Assembly: GCA_032718475.1 (NCBI GenBank)
Contig: JAUCBJ010007821.1
Coordinates: forward strand, 81,428 to 145,427
Direction: 5' to 3'
Length of the DNA stretch: 64,000 bases
Origin: Nemertoderma westbladi
Taxonomy: Eukaryota > Xenacoelomorpha > Nemertodermatida > Nemertodermatidae
Shown: positions 55,901 through 64,000 of the stretch, piece by piece
Position numbering within the stretch: position 1 is the first letter of the stretch
Layout of the letters: each line of letters starts with the position of its first letter
Notes under the pieces: model-generated
The model's database searches: none
What the model saw: only the letters and a program-made list of their open reading frames with translations
Told to the model about the DNA's origin: nothing
Made by a program: the position numbers and the translations under genes

Positions 55901-56395
55901 ATATAACAATTATGTCTCAATATCAGTTGGACTACTGCTTAAATAACGGTAATAAAGTAAGTTAAAGTAACCAAGTAACCCTTAAAGTTCAGAAATTCAA
56001 TTATTCTAAAATAATTGATATACCGGTATTTACGATAGGCCTATTATAATATTTATATTTGTGCTGAAAGCATACCGGTATTCTGTAATTAATTCAGTTA
56101 ATAACTATACTTATATATACACTACAAACTGTCAGCTGTATACCGGTATTCCCGATAGGCCTATTATATATTTATATATATTTGTGCTAAAATTATACCG
56201 GTATTCTGTGATAAACCTAGTCTGTAATAATAGTTATATATACTATAAGCATACCGGTATTATAATATATTATATATATCACGCTACACTGAGTAGCAGT
56301 ACCGGTAATTAATTACTAGGCTAGCAGTTAATACTGAGTTACTAGACTTGCTCAGACTGTAATACAGCAGTAGACATTCAACGGTATACATAGTC
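52933..56395 (+). mobile_element. BEL-3 5' region and leader
   Basis: Starts with TGTAAAAGC right after the truncated TIR element, consistent with an LTR beginning TG. No LINE interrupts it, so it shows the BEL-2 5' region in unbroken form. It contains the 289-bp tandem duplication (about 54511-55088) and the ACCGGT repeats (56020-56270). LTR end and primer binding site not determined. No conserved ORF. Confidence 0.7.
54511..55088 (+). repeat. 289-bp tandem duplication in the BEL-3 leader
   Basis: Two imperfect copies (GACAATTTGTAGGCTGAGC and GATAATTTGTAGGCTGAAT starts), equivalent to 7814-8393 in BEL-2. Confidence 0.88.
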
Positions 56396-59300
56396 ATGTC
56401 TGATACTAAGCAGAACCTGTCAGACAGTATATTAGATGTAACTATCTGCGACTCAGATAGAGACGTACAACCGTCTGGTCGTAAGTTCAGTTCACCTCCC
56501 ACTGTGAGGAAGGTCATCCCTCCAGTAGTAATAACAGAACCTAGGCTAGTCCAACATCGTAGGTCTATCATAGGCACCCGAGCTCAGGTCAAGTGGGACC
56601 AAGAAGCAGCGGAACAGCAACAACCCGCGAGTCAAGAACTTATTCCTCAGCGGCCCAGCAGCTCCAGTAGTGAGGATACTGTAGAGCTGACACCCGAGCG
56701 CGGAGCAGAGATGACGGATGCGGCTTATACGGATCCCCTTCTCATCCTTCCTGCAGCCGTACTCACTAGGTTATTGATCGCGGTGGAAGAACACCAGATC
56801 GATTGGGCGAGAAGTCAACGGTCAACTAGAGATAGTTATGCGGGATACACGAGTGAAGAACTGAAGTCTATTGTCGAGTCGCAATGGAACTTCCCCGGAC
56901 CCGGACTCCCGTTTGATTTATCAGAAGCTGCCTGGGAAGACATACACCGGATGGGAGTAGCCAAGGAAACCATCGATCCAGCTGTGTGGAAGAGGTCCGC
57001 AGCCGGATACGCACAGGGATTCTTCAGCTCTATGGAGCGAGTAAAAGGACAACTGTTTCAACAACCACAAGGACCTCAAGAGCAGGGACAACTGCTTTAT
57101 CAAGTTAGAGAAAGAATTCTGCGAATCAGGCTAATCTTATCAGCCTTTGAGGAGGCTTCTAAACGAAGACAAGACACGTCGTTGCAAGTTGCCGTAAAGA
57201 CTTGGTTTCAACGGGTGAGTCTCCAGGTTCAAGGAACAGCTCAGTGGAAAGCTCAGCTGGAGGAGCGATCAACCCATGGAGAATCAACAGACGCTACTTT
57301 TTCCCAAGTGGAAAGTGAAGCGACGGCAGAGAAACCGCATAAGAGGGATGCCATTGACATTTATCTGTCAGACTATCAACGTTTTTTAGGTGATGACGAG
57401 TTGAGGAGAAGGTTAGAGGGACTTAGCCCTAATAGTGAAGGAACCATGCTTGTGTTGGATGCCATCGATGTGGAAATGAGGGCTGCGAATCAGGCTAAAT
57501 TCGATGAACAACTCCGCATCACACGAGTCCAAGAAGAACAAGTAAAGAAAAAACGTATAGAAGACAGAAAGAAAGCAGCAGTGGTAGCTGCAGAAGCAGA
57601 AAGAAAGACGGCAGCGGCCAAGGCAAAAGCGGCAGCGGCCAAGGCAAAAGCGGCAGAGGCAGCGGCAGAGGCAAAAGCGGCAGAGGCAGAGGCAGAGGCA
57701 GCGGCAGAGGCAAAAGTGGCAGAAGCAGAACGGAAAGCGGCTGAAGAAACCACCCAATTAGAATTGGAAAACATTCAGGAGAATCAAGACTGCATAAATA
57801 AACAGTTAACAGCTAGTAATATGCAGATGATGAATCGATCTACTCCCAAAAGACAGGGATATACATCATCTGAGGAAGGCGATACCACCGATACTGAAGG
57901 CAAAGGAAATAGATCTCGTCTAAGCAGACGTAAAAGAACATTCCACCGTCAGAAATTGCCTGATTTGCCTCCAGCTGTCAGAAAGCAACTAAATAGCACC
58001 AACTTAGGCAGTACAGAACCCACAGACCAAATAATTAAAATAGAAAGACTCCCTACTATAGTAGATGAGCCTGAAATAATTAGGCCTGTTCTCGAAATCA
58101 CCCCTTCGGTGATAGACACACCTGTGCTCCCTGAAGTTACCTCTAAATTCCCTCTGCATAGCACTAAGCTACCTGTGCCCCATAGAACTGCCCCAGAGAC
58201 AGTTCAGGTCCTGGGTCCCGATCGAAATATTCATAATTTGTCGCCCGTTGTCCATCGTCCGCCCGCTACAACGTTGGCGACTCCCGCTTCGGCGGTCGAA
58301 TGGGTGGACGAGGGACGGCGGGGGATGGATATCCTGCTCGGACAGATGCAGGAGACTGTCCAGCAGTTCAAGGGCACAGTAAGGGAAAGTAGGCTAGAGT
58401 TGCAAGAAGTGCAGCAAAGTATCGCGCTAGAGCGCGATAAATTAGTAAACACACAAAGAGGTATACCACCACCCTCAGTAACAATGTGTCAACCTGTTAG
58501 GTCTGAAGTATCTCATGCGCAAGGTGTGGAGCCTACACGCATATATACTGCTAGCGAAGTTGAAACTCCTATAGTGAACCCTATTAAGGGTAATTATAGA
58601 CCTGTTGATAATGATATTCCATATAGAACTGATCATAATCCGAGAAATTTATATACCGATAACTCGATATTAAATAACACGATGGCCCAAGAAAATTTTA
58701 CGCGTCAAATGGCTAGAACCGAAGCCCGGCAAGCGGTAAAGGTGGGAGAGATCGTCAAGTTCAATGGAGATGAGATGAAATGGTTACCTTTTAATGAATA
58801 TTACAAAGATAACATACAGAACTCTGTACTATCTAATGGAGAAAAACTTAGAGACCTCATCGAGTGCTTGGAAGGATCTCCCAAGTTAATGGCGTTAAAG
58901 TTTATTGGACATCCAGACGGATTAAGACAAGTTTGGGATACACTAAACATCAGGTATGGTAATAGGAATAATATCGCTGGGTACTTGTATGCAAAGTTAG
59001 TAGCGCCCCGAAAGTTTATTAGTAGTGGAATTATCGAGTTTTCCGATGAGATCCAGGAGATCTGCAGACAATTAGATTGGCTAGGTAAGTCTCATGAGTA
59101 TCAGAACACTATGGTTATTAGAGCAGTGGCTTCTACTTTACCGAAAGGTGGAGTAGGTACACGCTGGGATAAGAAAGTGTTATATATGATGGAACAACAA
59201 CGACGAGACCCTACCATGGCTGATCTCATGTCATTCCTAGATGGAGAAGTGAAATTACAGCTCCTGAAACTGTCTAGGGAGAAGACACCGGAAAACAAGG

Positions 59301-59944
59301 TAAGTGAAAAACCCGTCTCTAGGAGAAAGGTAACACCAGTATGTTATACAGACGACGGCGAAAGCCAGACTTCTCAAGGAGAAGATAGCGGGAAAGACAC
59401 TGATAGATCTTATTACGTAAATAAAATTCCTAAAGATCAGGTGAGTAAATTCAAGTCTCGATCAAATGACAGGAGGGAACAGGTAAGAAAAACTCCTCCC
59501 ACGTCTCCCAAGAGAATTCAGGTGAGAAAACCCGAAGAAAAGGCAAGTGTACACAATGTGACTCAAAATAAGGTAAGTAACATCAAACCGAAATGTGCGC
59601 TGTGCGACGGGACCCACCATTTGAATAGGTGTGATGAATTTCTAAAGAAATCATTAACAGAGAGACGCGAAGTCATGTGGGATAAGCGGTTATGTTATAA
59701 TTGCCTCAGACAAGGACACCAACGGCGAACCTGTTTCTCTGACATAAGGTGTGCAAAGTGTGGTGCGAAACATCATATCTTGTTGCACGCTGAATTCGAT
59801 CGAAATAGTCCGAATCAGGTAAGTGATTCCGAGCTACATGTCCAATTCAGTGATGTGAACGACACTGATCAATCTGAGATGGAAGGATTCTATACAGACG
59901 AGTTCTCCGACGAAAACGAATCCTGTTACATGATAAATACCGCA
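55385..59944. repeat. 4560-bp tandem duplication, first copy
   Basis: Covers the end of the BEL-3 leader and all of gag up to the zinc knuckles and beyond. It repeats from 59945 with no difference seen in any stretch compared. The junction at 59944-59946 shares GT between the two parents. Confidence 0.95.
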
Positions 59945-59986
59945 GTTGATAGGCACGTTCGATTAGCTCTATTAACTTCTAGGTAG
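56396..59986 (+). CDS. BEL-3 Gag, truncated by the tandem duplication
   Basis: A 1196-residue frame, close relative of BEL-2 Gag. The N-terminal region (MSDTKQNLSDS) is unrecognised; the Ala/Lys/Glu coiled coil spans about residues 370-460 (AKAAAAKAKAAEAAAEAKA, expanded differently from BEL-2); the DUF1759-type domain begins with VKFNGDEMKWLPFNEYY near 784; zinc knuckles CALCDGTHHLNRC, CYNCLRQGHQRRTC and CAKCGAKHH follow. After NTAV the frame enters duplicated leader DNA and ends 12 codons later (LALLTSR), before the protease. The intact continuation presumably belongs to the second copy. Confidence 0.88.
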   Translation: MSDTKQNLSDSILDVTICDSDRDVQPSGRKFSSPPTVRKVIPPVVITEPRLVQHRRSIIGTRAQVKWDQEAAEQQQPASQELIPQRPSSSSSEDTVELTPERGAEMTDAAYTDPLLILPAAVLTRLLIAVEEHQIDWARSQRSTRDSYAGYTSEELKSIVESQWNFPGPGLPFDLSEAAWEDIHRMGVAKETIDPAVWKRSAAGYAQGFFSSMERVKGQLFQQPQGPQEQGQLLYQVRERILRIRLILSAFEEASKRRQDTSLQVAVKTWFQRVSLQVQGTAQWKAQLEERSTHGESTDATFSQVESEATAEKPHKRDAIDIYLSDYQRFLGDDELRRRLEGLSPNSEGTMLVLDAIDVEMRAANQAKFDEQLRITRVQEEQVKKKRIEDRKKAAVVAAEAERKTAAAKAKAAAAKAKAAEAAAEAKAAEAEAEAAAEAKVAEAERKAAEETTQLELENIQENQDCINKQLTASNMQMMNRSTPKRQGYTSSEEGDTTDTEGKGNRSRLSRRKRTFHRQKLPDLPPAVRKQLNSTNLGSTEPTDQIIKIERLPTIVDEPEIIRPVLEITPSVIDTPVLPEVTSKFPLHSTKLPVPHRTAPETVQVLGPDRNIHNLSPVVHRPPATTLATPASAVEWVDEGRRGMDILLGQMQETVQQFKGTVRESRLELQEVQQSIALERDKLVNTQRGIPPPSVTMCQPVRSEVSHAQGVEPTRIYTASEVETPIVNPIKGNYRPVDNDIPYRTDHNPRNLYTDNSILNNTMAQENFTRQMARTEARQAVKVGEIVKFNGDEMKWLPFNEYYKDNIQNSVLSNGEKLRDLIECLEGSPKLMALKFIGHPDGLRQVWDTLNIRYGNRNNIAGYLYAKLVAPRKFISSGIIEFSDEIQEICRQLDWLGKSHEYQNTMVIRAVASTLPKGGVGTRWDKKVLYMMEQQRRDPTMADLMSFLDGEVKLQLLKLSREKTPENKVSEKPVSRRKVTPVCYTDDGESQTSQGEDSGKDTDRSYYVNKIPKDQVSKFKSRSNDRREQVRKTPPTSPKRIQVRKPEEKASVHNVTQNKVSNIKPKCALCDGTHHLNRCDEFLKKSLTERREVMWDKRLCYNCLRQGHQRRTCFSDIRCAKCGAKHHILLHAEFDRNSPNQVSDSELHVQFSDVNDTDQSEMEGFYTDEFSDENESCYMINTAVDRHVRLALLTSR

Positions 59987-62900
59987 GAACACTCCGTGAT
60001 ACATAACGTAGAACCTATAGCGATACGGCTATAGGTCGTCAGGCGGTGGTATTTTTCTATCTGGACAACGCAGTGTATTTACTACTACTTATTATTTCAA
60101 ATACCGTAGTACCCTGTCCGTTGTAATAACCAGAATTCTAACCCTTTGTTAGGCTGGTTTGTAGACTTCTTGTAAAATTACCCTGAAATTCTTATTTGCG
60201 TTTTTGTAAATTTTTGTGTTTATTTAGAGATTGTAATCTCACCCGAATTGTACGTAATTTGTAGTATTAAGTAACTTAGGTAAATTAGAATTATTTGTTT
60301 TAGTGTCCTATAAGTAACACTTCACTGAAAGCGCACCGCTTTGTGTAGTGATTACTCCCCAGAAATAATAACATTTATTTCAAACATTGACTAAACCCAT
60401 TAAAACGGGTATATATATATTATAAATCAAATCTAACGATTTATAAATAGTAGGCCTACCATATAACAATTATGTCTCAATATCAGTTGGACTACTGCTT
60501 AAATAACGGTAATAAAGTAAGTTAAAGTAACCAAGTAACCCTTAAAGTTCAGAAATTCAATTATTCTAAAATAATTGATATACCGGTATTTACGATAGGC
60601 CTATTATAATATTTATATTTGTGCTGAAAGCATACCGGTATTCTGTAATTAATTCAGTTAATAACTATACTTATATATACACTACAAACTGTCAGCTGTA
60701 TACCGGTATTCCCGATAGGCCTATTATATATTTATATATATTTGTGCTAAAATTATACCGGTATTCTGTGATAAACCTAGTCTGTAATAATAGTTATATA
60801 TACTATAAGCATACCGGTATTATAATATATTATATATATCACGCTACACTGAGTAGCAGTACCGGTAATTAATTACTAGGCTAGCAGTTAATACTGAGTT
60901 ACTAGACTTGCTCAGACTGTAATACAGCAGTAGACATTCAACGGTATACATAGTCATGTCTGATACTAAGCAGAACCTGTCAGACAGTATATTAGATGTA
61001 ACTATCTGCGACTCAGATAGAGACGTACAACCGTCTGGTCGTAAGTTCAGTTCACCTCCCACTGTGAGGAAGGTCATCCCTCCAGTAGTAATAACAGAAC
61101 CTAGGCTAGTCCAACATCGTAGGTCTATCATAGGCACCCGAGCTCAGGTCAAGTGGGACCAAGAAGCAGCGGAACAGCAACAACCCGCGAGTCAAGAACT
61201 TATTCCTCAGCGGCCCAGCAGCTCCAGTAGTGAGGATACTGTAGAGCTGACACCCGAGCGCGGAGCAGAGATGACGGATGCGGCTTATACGGATCCCCTT
61301 CTCATCCTTCCTGCAGCCGTACTCACTAGGTTATTGATCGCGGTGGAAGAACACCAGATCGATTGGGCGAGAAGTCAACGGTCAACTAGAGATAGTTATG
61401 CGGGATACACGAGTGAAGAACTGAAGTCTATTGTCGAGTCGCAATGGAACTTCCCCGGACCCGGACTCCCGTTTGATTTATCAGAAGCTGCCTGGGAAGA
61501 CATACACCGGATGGGAGTAGCCAAGGAAACCATCGATCCAGCTGTGTGGAAGAGGTCCGCAGCCGGATACGCACAGGGATTCTTCAGCTCTATGGAGCGA
61601 GTAAAAGGACAACTGTTTCAACAACCACAAGGACCTCAAGAGCAGGGACAACTGCTTTATCAAGTTAGAGAAAGAATTCTGCGAATCAGGCTAATCTTAT
61701 CAGCCTTTGAGGAGGCTTCTAAACGAAGACAAGACACGTCGTTGCAAGTTGCCGTAAAGACTTGGTTTCAACGGGTGAGTCTCCAGGTTCAAGGAACAGC
61801 TCAGTGGAAAGCTCAGCTGGAGGAGCGATCAACCCATGGAGAATCAACAGACGCTACTTTTTCCCAAGTGGAAAGTGAAGCGACGGCAGAGAAACCGCAT
61901 AAGAGGGATGCCATTGACATTTATCTGTCAGACTATCAACGTTTTTTAGGTGATGACGAGTTGAGGAGAAGGTTAGAGGGACTTAGCCCTAATAGTGAAG
62001 GAACCATGCTTGTGTTGGATGCCATCGATGTGGAAATGAGGGCTGCGAATCAGGCTAAATTCGATGAACAACTCCGCATCACACGAGTCCAAGAAGAACA
62101 AGTAAAGAAAAAACGTATAGAAGACAGAAAGAAAGCAGCAGTGGTAGCTGCAGAAGCAGAAAGAAAGACGGCAGCGGCCAAGGCAAAAGCGGCAGCGGCC
62201 AAGGCAAAAGCGGCAGAGGCAGCGGCAGAGGCAAAAGCGGCAGAGGCAGAGGCAGAGGCAGCGGCAGAGGCAAAAGTGGCAGAAGCAGAACGGAAAGCGG
62301 CTGAAGAAACCACCCAATTAGAATTGGAAAACATTCAGGAGAATCAAGACTGCATAAATAAACAGTTAACAGCTAGTAATATGCAGATGATGAATCGATC
62401 TACTCCCAAAAGACAGGGATATACATCATCTGAGGAAGGCGATACCACCGATACTGAAGGCAAAGGAAATAGATCTCGTCTAAGCAGACGTAAAAGAACA
62501 TTCCACCGTCAGAAATTGCCTGATTTGCCTCCAGCTGTCAGAAAGCAACTAAATAGCACCAACTTAGGCAGTACAGAACCCACAGACCAAATAATTAAAA
62601 TAGAAAGACTCCCTACTATAGTAGATGAGCCTGAAATAATTAGGCCTGTTCTCGAAATCACCCCTTCGGTGATAGACACACCTGTGCTCCCTGAAGTTAC
62701 CTCTAAATTCCCTCTGCATAGCACTAAGCTACCTGTGCCCCATAGAACTGCCCCAGAGACAGTTCAGGTCCTGGGTCCCGATCGAAATATTCATAATTTG
62801 TCGCCCGTTGTCCATCGTCCGCCCGCTACAACGTTGGCGACTCCCGCTTCGGCGGTCGAATGGGTGGACGAGGGACGGCGGGGGATGGATATCCTGCTCG

Positions 62901-64000
62901 GACAGATGCAGGAGACTGTCCAGCAGTTCAAGGGCACAGTAAGGGAAAGTAGGCTAGAGTTGCAAGAAGTGCAGCAAAGTATCGCGCTAGAGCGCGATAA
63001 ATTAGTAAACACACAAAGAGGTATACCACCACCCTCAGTAACAATGTGTCAACCTGTTAGGTCTGAAGTATCTCATGCGCAAGGTGTGGAGCCTACACGC
63101 ATATATACTGCTAGCGAAGTTGAAACTCCTATAGTGAACCCTATTAAGGGTAATTATAGACCTGTTGATAATGATATTCCATATAGAACTGATCATAATC
63201 CGAGAAATTTATATACCGATAACTCGATATTAAATAACACGATGGCCCAAGAAAATTTTACGCGTCAAATGGCTAGAACCGAAGCCCGGCAAGCGGTAAA
63301 GGTGGGAGAGATCGTCAAGTTCAATGGAGATGAGATGAAATGGTTACCTTTTAATGAATATTACAAAGATAACATACAGAACTCTGTACTATCTAATGGA
63401 GAAAAACTTAGAGACCTCATCGAGTGCTTGGAAGGATCTCCCAAGTTAATGGCGTTAAAGTTTATTGGACATCCAGACGGATTAAGACAAGTTTGGGATA
63501 CACTAAACATCAGGTATGGTAATAGGAATAATATCGCTGGGTACTTGTATGCAAAGTTAGTAGCGCCCCGAAAGTTTATTAGTAGTGGAATTATCGAGTT
63601 TTCCGATGAGATCCAGGAGATCTGCAGACAATTAGATTGGCTAGGTAAGTCTCATGAGTATCAGAACACTATGGTTATTAGAGCAGTGGCTTCTACTTTA
63701 CCGAAAGGTGGAGTAGGTACACGCTGGGATAAGAAAGTGTTATATATGATGGAACAACAACGACGAGACCCTACCATGGCTGATCTCATGTCATTCCTAG
63801 ATGGAGAAGTGAAATTACAGCTCCTGAAACTGTCTAGGGAGAAGACACCGGAAAACAAGGTAAGTGAAAAACCCGTCTCTAGGAGAAAGGTAACACCAGT
63901 ATGTTATACAGACGACGGCGAAAGCCAGACTTCTCAAGGAGAAGATAGCGGGAAAGACACTGATAGATCTTATTACGTAAATAAAATTCCTAAAGATCAG
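59945..64000. repeat. 4560-bp tandem duplication, second copy (runs off the window)
   Basis: Same sequence as 55385-59440 with an offset of exactly 4560. It is cut by the window edge, so it is not known whether a third copy or the rest of the element follows. Confidence 0.95.
60956..64000 (+). CDS. BEL-3 Gag, second copy, open at the window end
   Basis: ATG in the same context as 56396, then 1015 codons without a stop to the last base. It is identical to the first copy as far as visible: coiled coil, DUF1759-type domain, then the linker toward the zinc knuckles, which lie beyond the edge. If the element is complete, protease and pol should follow downstream. Confidence 0.88.
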   Translation, partial: MSDTKQNLSDSILDVTICDSDRDVQPSGRKFSSPPTVRKVIPPVVITEPRLVQHRRSIIGTRAQVKWDQEAAEQQQPASQELIPQRPSSSSSEDTVELTPERGAEMTDAAYTDPLLILPAAVLTRLLIAVEEHQIDWARSQRSTRDSYAGYTSEELKSIVESQWNFPGPGLPFDLSEAAWEDIHRMGVAKETIDPAVWKRSAAGYAQGFFSSMERVKGQLFQQPQGPQEQGQLLYQVRERILRIRLILSAFEEASKRRQDTSLQVAVKTWFQRVSLQVQGTAQWKAQLEERSTHGESTDATFSQVESEATAEKPHKRDAIDIYLSDYQRFLGDDELRRRLEGLSPNSEGTMLVLDAIDVEMRAANQAKFDEQLRITRVQEEQVKKKRIEDRKKAAVVAAEAERKTAAAKAKAAAAKAKAAEAAAEAKAAEAEAEAAAEAKVAEAERKAAEETTQLELENIQENQDCINKQLTASNMQMMNRSTPKRQGYTSSEEGDTTDTEGKGNRSRLSRRKRTFHRQKLPDLPPAVRKQLNSTNLGSTEPTDQIIKIERLPTIVDEPEIIRPVLEITPSVIDTPVLPEVTSKFPLHSTKLPVPHRTAPETVQVLGPDRNIHNLSPVVHRPPATTLATPASAVEWVDEGRRGMDILLGQMQETVQQFKGTVRESRLELQEVQQSIALERDKLVNTQRGIPPPSVTMCQPVRSEVSHAQGVEPTRIYTASEVETPIVNPIKGNYRPVDNDIPYRTDHNPRNLYTDNSILNNTMAQENFTRQMARTEARQAVKVGEIVKFNGDEMKWLPFNEYYKDNIQNSVLSNGEKLRDLIECLEGSPKLMALKFIGHPDGLRQVWDTLNIRYGNRNNIAGYLYAKLVAPRKFISSGIIEFSDEIQEICRQLDWLGKSHEYQNTMVIRAVASTLPKGGVGTRWDKKVLYMMEQQRRDPTMADLMSFLDGEVKLQLLKLSREKTPENKVSEKPVSRRKVTPVCYTDDGESQTSQGEDSGKDTDRSYYVNKIPKDQ

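Noticed and set aside
59945-60955. A true BEL LTR repeat flanking gag
   Set aside because: The repeated block starts inside the leader and includes all of gag, with a 2-bp junction overlap, so it is a tandem duplication and not an LTR pair.

Overview
This window is animal nuclear DNA, almost entirely made of transposable elements and their decayed remains. It holds no bacterial-type operon, rRNA or tRNA gene that I can support. Evidence for an animal: BEL/Pao, Ty1/copia and APE-type LINE retrotransposons; a LINE that carries a 2A ribosome-skipping motif; and a Stealth-domain gene resembling GNPTAB (GlcNAc-1-phosphotransferase alpha/beta, the lysosomal mannose-6-phosphate tagging enzyme). The element mix, and the abundance of short palindromes such as ACCGGT and AGGCCT, suggest a marine invertebrate, perhaps an echinoderm or other non-vertebrate deuterostome. 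The species assignment is inference.

Layout. 1-526: 38-bp satellite. 527-640: small foldback element. 641-2487: decayed BEL pol (RT with a broken YVDD box, RNase H), here called BEL-1. About 2488-3172 and 7075-14910: a second BEL element (BEL-2: 5' region, leader, gag-protease ORF, start of RT), split by a nearly intact 2A-containing LINE (3173-7074). 14935-17409: truncated Ty1/copia pol. 17637-18635: BEL integrase, possibly the other half of BEL-1. 18645-31153: copy 1 of a segmental duplication whose copy 2 is at 42421-52932. Each copy carries, in order: BEL-4 RT/RNase H/integrase zinc domain, a 39-bp coding-like minisatellite, short TE pieces, a TIR element with minisatellite ends, two minus-strand GNPTAB-like exons, and a truncated LINE RT. 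Between the copies, 31122-36600 holds a TIR element rich in a GTCCCGCACTTTAC motif plus LINE scraps. 36711-39637 is a large array of the same 38-bp satellite. 39641-42420 is the 5' part of BEL-4 (gag, protease, RT start). 52933-64000 is BEL-3, a close relative of BEL-2. Its leader and gag are tandemly duplicated with a 4560-bp period, and no mismatch was seen up to the window edge.

How the parts relate. The duplication apparently started from the copy 2 side, because BEL-4 runs unbroken through the left boundary there and is cut at that point in copy 1. The two copies share inactivating stops in BEL-4, so the element was dead before duplication. Later each copy decayed separately. Copy 2 has a 13-bp deletion in the GNPTAB-like exon and a new stop after the YVDD box. 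Copy 1 has an RNase H Asp-to-Asn change, a probable lost splice donor, a 204-bp TIR insertion carrying a kelch-repeat fragment, and a hairpin rearrangement in the LINE.

Most notable points: the 2A-bearing LINE with a hydrophobic leader ahead of the 2A; the 204-bp kelch-carrying TIR element with an empty-site control in the same window; the compact Stealth gene duplicated with its transposon surroundings; the 38-bp satellite abutting two BEL elements; and the exact tandem duplication in BEL-3.
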